Positions 1-8,960 of a stretch of DNA of 25,000 nucleotides are shown in pieces; the first letter of the stretch is position 1, and each line of letters begins with the position of its first letter. The stretch covers positions 1,197,501-1,222,500 of the forward strand of contig JACVTC010000014.1 of NCBI GenBank assembly GCA_016946835.1, in the 5' to 3' direction. Made by a program: the position numbers and the translations under genes. The stretch comes from Neocallimastix lanati (nom. inval.) (Eukaryota > Neocallimastigomycota > Neocallimastigomycetes > Neocallimastigales > Neocallimastigaceae). Below the pieces are notes generated by a model that saw only the letters and a program-made list of their open reading frames with translations, made no database searches and had not been told where the DNA came from.

Positions 1-997
1 AAGAATTATGAACTTTTCTAATATGTTCATTTTCACCAATGGCAATTCCTTTCATTGTAGGATCTAAATCTTTTGTATTTTCTTTAAACTTTTCTAATTC
101 TTCACCAAGTTTAATTTCTTTTTTATTTAATAAAATACCAAGAATAGCTTGTGTTGCACATGCATTTTGAACCTCTTTTTTTTTTTTTTTTTTTTGGTAG
201 GTAAATTTTAAAAATTTAATAAGAATTATATTGAATTGAAATTTATATAAATGACTTAAAAGTCTTTATAATTTTATAAATTAAAATTTAATTAATAAGA
301 TTAAGAATATTAATTATTAATTACTTTGCTTAGCAAAAAACATATTATTAATTGCATCCATATCTACTGGGGCATCATTTTTTTCCCAGTTAAATAAAAA
401 AATTAAACCATAGACTGGCCTTTATTTATAAATTAATATGAATGGATGATATATCGTATTTAAAATAATTAAATGATAGAATGAAAATATTATTTTTTAA
501 TTATTATTATTATACACATATTTTTATAAAATTTATTTAATATTATATTATTATTGTATTAATTTTATGACATTTCTTATCCATACTTTAAATTTTCAAG
601 AGCTTCTTCTGATAAATCATAGATTTCTTCAACTACATTTCAACATAATTTATATGAAATTTATTTTATGAAAAAAATTAGATCATAATTTATTTAATAA
701 TATTTATTTAAAATAATGAAATTCCATTTTAGATTTATATTAAAGTTTATAATATAATATATATTTATTATTTATTAATATATAATAATAATACAAGCAT
801 ATTATTAAAGAATATAAAGAAATTTATATTTAATAAAAACGTTTATTAAATTAATAATTCATTTATTAATTATATATTTTATTATTTATATATATATATA
901 AATGAGTTTAACCTAAGATTCCTTCAACACCCATTTCCTTAATCAATTGAGTGAAAACCCCTGGATCACTTTCAATTGTTGTCCATGAATTACTCAT
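1..997 (-). CDS. UCH37/UCHL5-type ubiquitin C-terminal hydrolase, 5' part, four exons
   Basis: This is a cysteine protease of the UCH family (peptidase C12). It removes ubiquitin and in other eukaryotes acts on the 19S proteasome with RPN13, or in the INO80 complex. I assembled exons 997-913, 632-587, 419-325 and 174-1 by alignment to the remembered family pattern; all junctions are GT-AG and keep frame. They give 133 residues and the gene leaves the window at position 1. The start is the ATG at 997-995, followed by [10 protein letters not shown] (family: [11 protein letters not shown]). The other blocks are [26 protein letters not shown] and [16 protein letters not shown] is typical of UCH37 rather than UCHL1/L3. 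The catalytic Cys is about residue 81 (codon 160-158) and the oxyanion Gln is in FAKQ. The catalytic His and Asp and the ULD tail lie outside the window. Introns are 280, 167 and 150 nt. Family call is strong; exact splice sites are inferred. Confidence 0.92.
175..324 (-). other. Intron 3 of the UCH37-like gene with an A20 tract at its acceptor
   Basis: In the sense (minus) direction this intron starts GTAATT and ends in an uninterrupted run of about 20 A (T run 176-195 on the plus strand) followed by the final G. Splicing here restores [12 protein letters not shown], the same length as the family consensus, so the acceptor is well placed. A poly(A) run replaces the usual pyrimidine-rich tract. 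Confidence 0.75.
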
Positions 998-1554
998 TTT
1001 GTATTCTATTTATTCTAATTATAATTTACTACAGTTAAAAAAAATTTTTTAAATATATTTTTTATGTATTTAATTTTTTTAAAATTTATTAGCTTTTTAA
1101 TTTTTTAGAAAGCTATGAACATAAAAATTTAATTTATACCAATCATGGATTTATTAGATATTTAATTTTTTAAATATTAATAATTTAAAAAAATAAATAC
1201 CATATATATATAATATTTTTTAAATATATAAAGTATATAATTTAACTATTCCACATAGTAGTACAAAAAAATATAAGTATTTTCATAATTAATATTAAAT
1301 ATTTTCTGAGGGCCTAAGAACATAAAACCTTAAATTATGTATTTTATTTTTAATATTTTTATATAATAAAAATTAATATTTCTTGTTGATAAATATTTTT
1401 TTTTCTAAAACATTAAAGCATTATAATATATTTATAATGCTTTAATGTATAATGTTTAATTTTAGCTTAATATTAACATTCCCCTACATTAAGTATAATA
1501 TAATATTAATATATAATTTTCATTTTATTTTTATTGTTATTATTCTTTAAAAAT
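998..1554. other. AT-rich intergenic stretch upstream of the UCH37-like gene
   Basis: I see no coding signal here, only short AT runs. A small perfect inverted repeat occurs at about 1414-1445 (CATTAAAGCATTATAA facing TTATAATGCTTTAATG), which could fold into a hairpin. The likely promoter of the UCH37-like gene lies directly above position 997, but I recognise no specific element. Confidence 0.5.
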
Positions 1555-1925
1555 AAAATTTTCAAATTTGGTCATTTGTACTCCTGAAATACTTTTAGTT
1601 AAAGGATCAGTTAACATACTTTCAATATTAATATATTCTAATTCATAATCATTTCTTAAATAAAACTTTATCTTATACACCTATATGCTTACATTTTTCT
1701 GAAGAGTTTGTATCCTGAGTTACTGCTATGCATGCTTTATTATCAACCATATTTTTAATTTTTATTTTTTTTTAAATTTTTCTTTAAATAAACTTTTAAA
1801 CCATATACCTTGTTTAGCATATATATTCAGTTTGGCAGTAGATAGCGTAACAATTTTCTGTAATTAAGTTTTCCATGATCTAGGACTATTTCCAAGGAAA
1901 AATATGTATCCACTGGTAGATCTTC

Positions 1926-1966
<41 letters not shown>

Positions 1967-2350
1967 CATTTACAAGTTCAGAAACTGAATATCCAATAAA
2001 TTGACTATTTTTATTATAATAAATTAATTTATCTTTTGCCCATTTCATATATTGTAAAATGTTCATTAAATTTTTTTAATCTACTTCAATTGGATTTTCG
2101 CACATTCTTGATGCTTCGTTTACAACAAACATAATATTTGGTCATGATTTTACTGCTATATATAGTAATGCTCTTAATAAAGATTTATATTACTTTACAT
2201 TTACTTTATTAGAGTTATTTCTTTCATTTTCAGTAATTTTTCAGTATGGTACTTTAATTGGTTTAGTTTTATTCATGCAATATTTTTCAATTATTTTATT
2301 AATATAATCAATTTGATTTATCTTATAATCATTATTTGCTTTATAAATTT
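1555..2350 (-). pseudogene. Decayed Ty1/copia retrotransposon, RT C-terminus and RNase H
   Basis: Reading the minus strand and crossing several stops and frameshifts gives the ordered landmarks of copia polyproteins. They are: DYINKIIEKYCMNK and KPIKVPY (about 2310-2240); LLRALLYIAVKS-stop-PNIMFVVN and CENPIEVD (2200-2080); ILQYMKWAKDKLIYY and FIGYSVSEL (2060-1970); FFLGNSPRSWK (around 1885-1850); KIVTLSTAKLNIYAKQGIWF (about 1850-1790); MVDNKACIAVTQD (about 1750-1710); and ELEYINIESMLTDPLTKS (about 1640-1585). Catalytic positions are lost: the usual GYSDSDW is GYSVSEL, and the Glu of LSTAEAEY is Lys. A T37 tract inside the RNase H domain reads as poly-lysine in the residual frame. The RT active site (YxDD), integrase and gag are not seen. 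Class assignment is strong; the element is dead. Confidence 0.85.
1928..1964. repeat. T37 homopolymer inside the copia RNase H remnant
   Basis: An uninterrupted T run sits between the GYSxSE block and the FFLGxxPxSW block of the copia remnant. It must have arisen or expanded after the element died, because intact copia proteins have a short acidic/Arg segment here. Confidence 0.95.
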
Positions 2351-2577
2351 TTATATTATAATTTTAATTACATTAAAATTCATAGAAATTTTATTTCTAT
2401 TTTTTTTTTTTTTTATTTTTTTTTTAATTTATTTTATTTATTAAAATATTATAAAAGTACCATATAAGCAACATATTTATTTTGATTGTTGTATTTACCA
2501 AAAAGGCATTCATCAGTTTTATATTTTTTGAAAAGAAATGAAAAAAATTATTTACATAAAAAAAAAATAAAATAAAA

Positions 2578-2660
<83 letters not shown>

Positions 2661-2837
2661 CAATGACAATAATAATAATGAAAATAATAATAATAATAGA
2701 AAAAAAGAAGTATATTTTTTTTAGGAAAAAAAATAAATTATTCAATTTGAAGAATGATATTAATTTTATAAATTAGGTATTTAGGCTATAAAAAAATTTT
2801 ATTAATAATAAAGTACTAATAATTATATAAGTTTTCT

Positions 2838-2880
<43 letters not shown>

Positions 2881-2950
2881 AAAATAAAAAAGAATTCTTT
2901 TTATCATGCTTCTAGTAGCTAAAAAAAAAAAAATAATAATAAAATATATA
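2351..2950. repeat. Low-complexity stretch: poly(T), (AAT)n, T36
   Basis: This segment has no gene. It contains a T-rich run at 2401-2425, an (AAT)n microsatellite at about 2581-2658 (about 26 units, then imperfect units to 2698) and a T36 run at 2841-2876 preceded by CTCTC. Open frames here are poly-Leu or poly-Ile shadows of the repeat. Confidence 0.85.
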
Positions 2951-3162
2951 GACACACACTAATGGGTACCCCAACAGTTATTACTGTAGGTGTAAGTGTA
3001 ATGATTTATGGTATACTAGCACAGCATCGCCACTCACAACATATCGTTACACGTCTACCTAAGCTGAATTCTCTATGCGTTTGTACATGTATCTTCTTTG
3101 ACCCAGCAGGTGTAATCACTGACGTGTTGGAGTTTGTCTCGCCTAATTCCAAAGATATATAA
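2951..3162. other. GC-richer island with an open frame, unidentified
   Basis: This block has visibly more G and C than its surroundings, with sharp edges at about 2950 and 3165. The plus strand has a 66-codon frame from the ATG at 2962 (starting GTPTVITVGV) to the stop at 3160-3162. The minus strand is also open through most of it (for example ITPAGSKKIHVQTHREF), interrupted once. I do not recognise either protein. Its edges and composition suggest inserted or horizontally acquired DNA, such as part of a retroelement, more than a native gene. It lies about 150 bp upstream of the tRNA-end/hairpin block, so the two may belong to one element. Confidence 0.4.
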
Positions 3163-3306
3163 AGATCTTAATTAATTAATATATCAAAAATATCGATTTA
3201 TTTTATTATTTTATTATTTATTTTTTTTAATTCTTTAATTTTTTATTAATTATTTATTATTCCTATAGAATTAAACGGAGTTATCATCAAGGCCTATGAT
3301 TAAATT

Positions 3307-3340
3307 GTGGCGTAGTATCATGGTTGGACGAATAAACAGT
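3307..3340 (+). other. tRNA D-arm-like (A-box-like) segment
   Basis: TGGCGTAGTATCATGGTTGG resembles the 5' part of tRNAs of the Glu/Gln/His/Asp kind (A box, TAGTnTAnTGGTTA). No matching anticodon arm follows. The 8-mer GTATCATG at 3315-3322 recurs inverted at 3376-3383 in the hairpin loop. The resemblance is by eye and could be chance, but it lies 90 bp from a clear tRNA 3' end in the opposite orientation. Confidence 0.3.
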
Positions 3341-3347
3341 TAAAGGA

Positions 3348-3408
3348 AAGCACTGAGATTTTCTGTCTTTAGTTACATGATACCCCAGTACAGAAAATCT
3401 CAGTGCTT
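3348..3408. repeat. Perfect 19-bp inverted repeat with 23-nt loop
   Basis: The arms are 3348-3366 (AAGCACTGAGATTTTCTGT) and 3390-3408 (its exact reverse complement). The loop is 3367-3389. The arms are less AT-rich than the surroundings, so chance formation is very unlikely. There is no downstream T-run of the kind that would make it a simple terminator. It ends 3 nt before the antisense tRNA 3' end at 3412. Either strand would form a strong hairpin in RNA. Confidence 0.9.
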
Positions 3409-3411
3409 ATT

Positions 3412-3439
3412 TGGTGCCATTCCGAGGATTCGAACCCCG
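3412..3439 (-). other. tRNA 3' end (T arm, acceptor strand, CCA) in antisense; possible primer-binding site
   Basis: On the minus strand, 3439 to 3412 reads as a T stem CGGGG, T loop TTCGAAT, T stem CCTCG, acceptor strand GAATGGC, discriminator A and CCA. The T stem pairs fully with one G-U, and GGTTCGAATCC is an ideal pol III B box. Eukaryotic nuclear tRNA genes do not encode CCA, and no matching 5' acceptor strand (GCCATTC) occurs about 70 nt upstream on that strand, so this is not a normal tRNA gene. On the plus strand it begins TGGTGCCATTCC, the form of an LTR-element primer-binding site, but complementarity runs through the whole T arm, longer than usual. The alternative is a retroposed tRNA fragment. 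GAATGGCA loosely suggests a His-like tRNA. Confidence 0.6.
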
Positions 3440-3974
3440 GCCATTACTGTAACTTGTTTTGTCCTAACCTACTGAAAATAATAAATATAGTTTATGTAAT
3501 AATAATATTATTATAATTAATAATATATTAGTAATATTTTAATATTTATTATAAATTATATTAAAATTGTATATTAAAAATTTCGTAATTATTAGTATAC
3601 ATTAAACTTCATAATATTAAGAATTAATATTATAAATTTAATGTACGAAGTGGTTAAGTTTATAATACATAATATTAATTATTTATATTAAGGTTATCAA
3701 AAATATATTTTAATATGAATAATATCAATTATCAATTAATTACCCATTCACATACGTTTACATTTAAATAAATAACAATTAAATGTATTTACTACGTATT
3801 AAATAATATTTATTTTCACCAATAATAATATATATTTATTTATTTTTTTTTTTTTTTATAGGAATGTGTTATATAATGTTATTTAAATATTAAATATTTA
3901 TAAATCATTATTTTAATAAAAAAATTATTTTTATTTTTTAAAAAAGTAAATCGAAAATCTAAGTATAAACTAGT

Positions 3975-4082
3975 ATGAATTACGTTATGACAATAAAAAT
4001 AAGAAATATAATAAGCACCACAAGTAGTTGTATGAGTAGTAGAAGTTGTATGAGTAGTTGTAGAAGAAGTATATACATTTAA
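3975..4082 (+). CDS. Upstream ORF (35 codons), Ser/Cys/Arg-rich, before the ankyrin gene
   Basis: An ATG at 3975 opens a 35-codon frame ending at TAA 4080-4082, 24 nt before the ankyrin ATG. The C-terminal half (STTSSCMSSRSCMSSCRRS) is encoded by a small imperfect tandem repeat of AGTAGTTGTATG-like units at about 4023-4070. If the ankyrin transcript starts upstream of 3975, this would be a uORF able to dampen translation. The peptide could equally be a by-product of the repeat. I know no homologue. Confidence 0.3.
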   Translation: MNYVMTIKIRNIISTTSSCMSSRSCMSSCRRSIYI

Positions 4083-4106
4083 ATTATATAAATTTAAAAG
4101 CAAAAC

Positions 4107-5072
4107 ATGGCTAGAACAAGAAGTATTCGAATAAGAGAATCAAATGGAATGTTTAGAAGAAATAATGTTAATGAATTTAATCTCATTTCTTGTTATCAAA
4201 AACAAGAAATGAAGTTAAATTCATTATACATTAATTATTTTAGCTTATTGATGAAAACAATAAATCAAAATTCATCTTCAGACTTTCATGATAGTGAATA
4301 TTATGATAATTTACTTAATTCTTTAATTAAAAAAGATAATACCAAATTAATGAAATATTTAAATAATAAAGGATTATACTTTACTATTCCTAATAAGTAT
4401 AAATTAAAATTATTTCGTATATTTAGTAATAAAGATTTAATTAATTATCATAATGATAATCATAAAGTAGATGGTTTTATGAATATAATCAAGAAAATAA
4501 TTAAGGAAAATAATTTAAATCTATTAAAAATTTTGATTAAATATAATATATTAAATGAAAATAATATCAATTGGACTGATAAAATTGGTGATACATTTTT
4601 ATCTTACGCTATAAAATATGGTAATCAAGAAATAATACAAATTTTAATTGATAATGGTGCAGATCTTCAATCTAATAATAAAAGGATAATTGAATGTTTA
4701 AAAGATTATTATAATTATGATATATTAAAACTTTTAGTAGCTAATAATTTCAATATAAATCAAATAAACGAAAACGGTGTCTTACTTTTGAATTATTTTA
4801 TTAAGGATAGAAATGATAAAAGTAATCAAATTGCTAAAGGATTAATTGATTGTGGTGCTAATGTAAATTATCAAGAAAATATTCAGGAAGATTCTTTAAC
4901 ATGTGCCATTAGAACTAGAAATATTAAAATGATAAAATATTTGATTGAAAATGGGGCCAACATTAATTATATTACATATTATAATTATATTAATATGTAT
5001 TATAATTATAATACTTTTTGTAATGAATTTTATTATGAAATATATGACATAATTAATAGTTACAAATATTAA
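4107..5072 (+). CDS. Ankyrin-repeat protein (321 aa)
   Basis: This is probably an intracellular protein-binding scaffold; no enzymatic domain is visible. After a basic N-terminus (residues 1-20), an Asn/Lys/Ile-rich helical region runs to about 155. Degenerate ankyrin units follow: about 158-190 (GDTFLSYAIKYGNQEIIQIL, then IDNGADL), 193-222 (LLVANNFNINQIN), 223-257 (GLIDCGANVNYQE) and 261-288 (YLIENGANINY). Residues 60-150 hold earlier, more eroded units (LMKYLNNKGL, LLKILIKYNILN). The last 30 residues are Tyr/Asn-rich. The start is the first ATG of the frame in the context AAAACATGG. The gene is a single exon with very low-GC codons, as in the large ankyrin families of gut fungi. The specific role is unknown. 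Repeat-family assignment is firm and the gene looks intact. Confidence 0.85.
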   Translation: MARTRSIRIRESNGMFRRNNVNEFNLISCYQKQEMKLNSLYINYFSLLMKTINQNSSSDFHDSEYYDNLLNSLIKKDNTKLMKYLNNKGLYFTIPNKYKLKLFRIFSNKDLINYHNDNHKVDGFMNIIKKIIKENNLNLLKILIKYNILNENNINWTDKIGDTFLSYAIKYGNQEIIQILIDNGADLQSNNKRIIECLKDYYNYDILKLLVANNFNINQINENGVLLLNYFIKDRNDKSNQIAKGLIDCGANVNYQENIQEDSLTCAIRTRNIKMIKYLIENGANINYITYYNYINMYYNYNTFCNEFYYEIYDIINSYKY

Positions 5073-5685
5073 AGAGATAATATGTAAATATTAATTATTG
5101 TTTTATTGTATTTTTTATTTTCTTTCTTTGTTTTTTTACTTCCTTTAATTTTTACTACTTTTATATTATTTATTTAATTTATTTCAATTTCAATTTTTAT
5201 AGTTATTATTTTATTATCAATATATGTTTATGTTTATCTTTTTATATATAAATTCTAAATTTATAGTTAAAATGTTATATTTTTATATTATTAATTTTTT
5301 ATATTATTATTTTTATTTTATTTTATTTTATTTTTATTAATAAACATAAATATAATATAATATTATATAATATGTTAGAATATAATAAAAATTTAAAATA
5401 TTATTAAATATTAAATTAAATGTACTGAAACCTTTTTTTTTTCTTCTTGATTTTATGTATAATTAGTATCAATATTATTAATACTATTATTAAATATAAT
5501 ATTTAAATTATTATTTAAAAGTGATATTTACACTTATTCACTATAAGATAATCATTAATATATTCACTTTTTTTTTAAAAAAAAAAATTCAAAGTATATT
5601 ATTTATTAATTAATAATTACAGAAAAAAAAAAAAAAAAGAATAAATTATTGCTAAAAGAAGTTATTAATAAAATGATTTTTAATT

Positions 5686-5720
<35 letters not shown>

Positions 5721-5900
5721 AAATAAAATAATTGTTTTATTTATTGTTTAAACAGGAGTAATAAATATAATTAATATAAAATAAACACATATACTATTTA
5801 ATATTTATAATGAAGTTACACGGAATATATTTATTTTATATAATTTTGCTTTTATTAGATAGATATAATACATATATTATTATTATTATTATTATTATAA
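5073..5900. other. Intergenic AT-rich spacer
   Basis: No gene is seen. The spacer contains a long A-run at about 5691-5718, shorter A-runs near 5575-5587 and 5624-5638, and a (TTA)n microsatellite at about 5876-5897 just beyond the stop of the minus-strand membrane-protein gene. Two genes converge on this segment (ankyrin + and PY protein -), so both 3' ends lie here. Confidence 0.6.
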
Positions 5901-6310
5901 TTAAGAGTTATTGTTAGGATACAATGAATATGGAGGTGGATTGATGCTTATACTGACATCCGATAAATTATCACGTGTTATTTCAGCGATATCAATTGTA
6001 GTATTTTCTTGTGAATTTAAATTCAAATTATTATTAGAAATATATGAAACTGAATTAATTTCTTCATTTGGAGTTATAGCGTTAGATAATGTTTCTGATG
6101 ATGAAGCATTAGCATCATTGCTTTCATTTCTTTCTACGATTTCATTATTATCATTCTGAGTTTCATAATACGTAGGTAACTTATTTGCTGGAGGTGAATA
6201 TGCTGGTAAAGGGTCTTCTTCAGGAGGGCTTATTTCTTCAGTAGTCGAATATACGAAAACTAACTCATTTTCATTGAGTGTTCTTGTTCCTGTTCCTATT
6301 ATGAATTAAT

Positions 6311-6362
<52 letters not shown>

Positions 6363-7133
6363 TAAAATATTCTTTAATAATAATAATAATAATTATAATT
6401 AATATATATATATATATATATTTTTAAGAAAATATATATTACCAAAAGGCTTCAAAATTAATTTATAGATATTTAGTGAAAGGTAAATCTTTTTTGTTCG
6501 TTTGTTTTTTATTTTATAATTATTATTATTATTATTATTTAATAATAATTTTATATAAGGTTTATAAAAATTAATATTTAATTATTATTATTATTATTAT
6601 TATTTTGAAAAAATACACATATTTTATTTACAAGAAGATACCTGAAATGCTGCTTGAATCAATGATAAAATTATTAATAAATAACTAATTATTATTTCTA
6701 AATATTCACTATTATTGCTTTTATATGAGGTTTTTATTTTTATAAATATTCCAATGAAATATATTACAATTATAATAACTTCATATAAATTTGGTATTAA
6801 TAATGACTGCAACAAACAAATATTTTTCTAATTATAATAATTATATTAATTGTTAGATAATTAATGATACTATTTTTACTTCAATTTCTAATTAAAATTA
6901 TAATTCTTTTTTTTGAAATTACTTTTTGAAGTCCATAATAAGTCATTGAAGAAAGCACAATTCCAAATATATTAAGATATAGAATTGATAATAACTAAAA
7001 TAAATTTAATGAATACATAATTTAATTTTAAATAATTTAAATTTAACATTTATAGCATTTTGAGAAAATATTTAATATTTACCAACATTACAAGTGAAAT
7101 TATTTTTAACGTTTTAATGTTTGATTCTTCCAT
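5901..7133 (-). CDS. Small multi-pass membrane protein with PY-motif tail, five exons (242 aa)
   Basis: I assembled exons 7133-7083, 6994-6923, 6806-6642, 6488-6443 and 6295-5901. All junctions are GT-AG and the frame stays open. The start is MEESNIKTLK. Hydrophobic segments lie at about residues 10-33 (VMLLLSILYLNIFGIVLSS), 49-64 (LYEVIIIVIYFIGIF) and 75-102 (EIIISYLLIILSLIQAAF), so there are three or four membrane passes. A polar, acidic, Ser/Asn-rich tail from about 113 carries LPAY (141-144), LPTY (151-154) and PPPY (231-234). These are the (L/P)PxY signatures bound by WW domains of Nedd4/Rsp5 ubiquitin ligases, so the protein is likely a cargo or adaptor for ubiquitin-dependent sorting (inference). 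Introns are 88, 116, 153 and 147 nt; the last contains a T45 run. I do not recognise the family. Exon 4 could alternatively be only its last 7 nt, which also keeps frame. Confidence 0.75.
6313..6357. repeat. T45 homopolymer within an intron (poly(A) on the sense strand)
   Basis: This is an uninterrupted T run in the last intron (6296-6442) of the minus-strand membrane-protein gene, about 17 nt upstream of the acceptor in the sense direction. It is an A-tract in the pre-mRNA. A (TA)n tract lies nearby at about 6403-6420. Confidence 0.9.
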
Positions 7134-7492
7134 TTTCTTTAATTTAAATATTTATTAAAAAAATATTGTCACGTTTTAATATATTTTTTATTTTATTTTA
7201 TTTATTATTATTGTTTTTTTCTTATGTATATATTTATTTATATCATTAACGTTTTAATTCAATATATTCTATAATTGTATATAAATACAACTAAAAGAGT
7301 ACATAAAATTTTTATTTTCAATAAGTTTAATTAAATTTTTTTTAATTATAATTTAATTAATTTTTAAATAATTAGGAATTTATTATTTAAAAGTATTAAA
7401 AATTTAAATAATAAATAATATTGTAAAATAAATAAATAAATAAATAAATAATAAATAAATAAATAAATAAATAATAAATAAATAATAAATAA

Positions 7493-7523
<31 letters not shown>

Positions 7524-8360
7524 ATACATAAATACATAAATAATTTTGGCATATATTAAAAATAAATAAATAAATAAACAAAATATAAGTTTTATACTAT
7601 ATTAAAATATACAATAACAAAAAAAAAAAAAAAAAAAAAACAATAATTAATAATGATAATGTTAATAATAATGAATAATTAAGACATTCTATTGAATATT
7701 GTATAATTAATATTAAATAGTAATAAATAATGATTAAAACATGTTATTAAACATTAACATTAAATGAACTTTTTATATGTAATTATTTACATTTTTGACA
7801 ATAGTATACATATTTATTAATAATATAGTCAAAATTAAAATGTTAATGTAATAAAAATTATTTAATACATTTAAATATTTTTATAATAACTATTTTATCC
7901 TTCTATAATGGTGGTTAAGTTTTTATATTTAATATTTTTTTTATAATTAATACTTTCATTTCTAATTATCTAATTTTATATTTAAAAATATATAATTAAA
8001 AAAACTTATAAATTTCTATATAGTATTGTTACAACTTTACTATAATTTATTGTTTCTTTTTTGCTTTTATTGTTATCATTTCATATTTTTTTAACTAATA
8101 AAAAAGTAAAATTATTCAAGTCCATGTATATAATTTTTCTTTTAATCCTTTAATTTTAATATATATATTTTGCAGTATTTATTAATAAAACAAATTTAAT
8201 ACATATTAATAAAATGATATTATTTCAATAAGGTTAAAAAATAGTACTAATCAAAAAATGATTAGAAATACTATAAATGATATAGAATTTATTAATTATA
8301 AAAATAAAAAAATAAAAATTATATTTTAATAATAGCAATAATAATAAATAATGACAATAA

Positions 8361-8472
<112 letters not shown>

Positions 8473-8583
8473 AACGATTAATAACTAATAACAATAATAA
8501 TAATAACTAATAACGATTAATAACTAATAACAATAATAATAACTAATAACGATTAATAACTAATAACAATAATAATAACTAAT
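8473..8583. repeat. Minisatellite of 36-39 bp, three units
   Basis: Three head-to-tail units each begin AACGATTAATAACTAATAAC, continue with AAT triplets and close with AACTAAT. The first is 39 bp (one extra AAT) and the next two are 36 bp. A partial fourth unit trails to about 8600. The units are nearly identical, so the array is young. Confidence 0.9.
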
Positions 8584-8734
8584 AACAATAATAAATAAAT
8601 ATATATATAGCATTAAATATTCATTAAACAAAATTATATTATTATAAAATTTATAATGATTAATATTATGTAACATACATATTACATATATTTCAAAAAA
8701 TAACCATGATTTTTATATTTTCAAGTCATATTAA

Positions 8735-8960
8735 CAAAGAATGAATCATCTACCCTGTCAACCATAATTTTTATTTTTATATCTTTATTTGTCATTTCCT
8801 TAAATAGATTTATAAACTAAATTCTTTGCTTAACACATTCAGTTAAACTTATGTATTCCTTTTCGGCAGTTGATAATGTTACTATTTTTTTGTAATTGTG
8901 ATTTCCGTAAAAATGGACAGTCACCTAACATAAATACATATCAATTTTTCTTCTACCTAT
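8735..8960 (-). pseudogene. Second Ty1/copia RNase H remnant
   Basis: The minus strand reads FMLGDCPFLRKSQLQK (one frame, about 8935-8890), then after a frameshift KIVTLSTAEKEYISLTECVK, one stop and FINLFKEMTNKDI (about 8890-8780), and IMVD to about 8757. This is the C-terminal part of a copia RNase H domain. Unlike the 1555-2350 copy it keeps the catalytic Glu of LSTAExEY. The flanks show no RT, integrase or LTR. It is a short, old fragment. Confidence 0.8.

Noticed and set aside
1827-2066. 79-codon minus-strand ORF with a poly-Lys run as a gene
   Set aside because: It is a residual frame inside the decayed copia RNase H remnant; the Lys run is the T37 tract.
2424-2745. Two minus-strand ORFs of poly-Leu and poly-Ile
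   Set aside because: They are translations of the (AAT)n microsatellite in different frames.
3412-3485. A complete minus-strand tRNA gene
   Set aside because: The T arm and acceptor strand are ideal, but there is no pairing 5' acceptor or anticodon stem upstream, and the CCA is encoded.
3879-4103. 74-codon minus-strand ORF rich in Thr
   Set aside because: It is antisense to the small tandem repeat and leader of the ankyrin gene and has no coding character beyond the repeat.
5911-6159. 82-codon plus-strand ORF
   Set aside because: It is antisense to the tail exon of the PY-motif protein, whose minus-strand frame is longer and joins to further exons.
7364-7581. Two overlapping YLFI-repeat ORFs
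   Set aside because: They are shadows of the (AAAT)n array.
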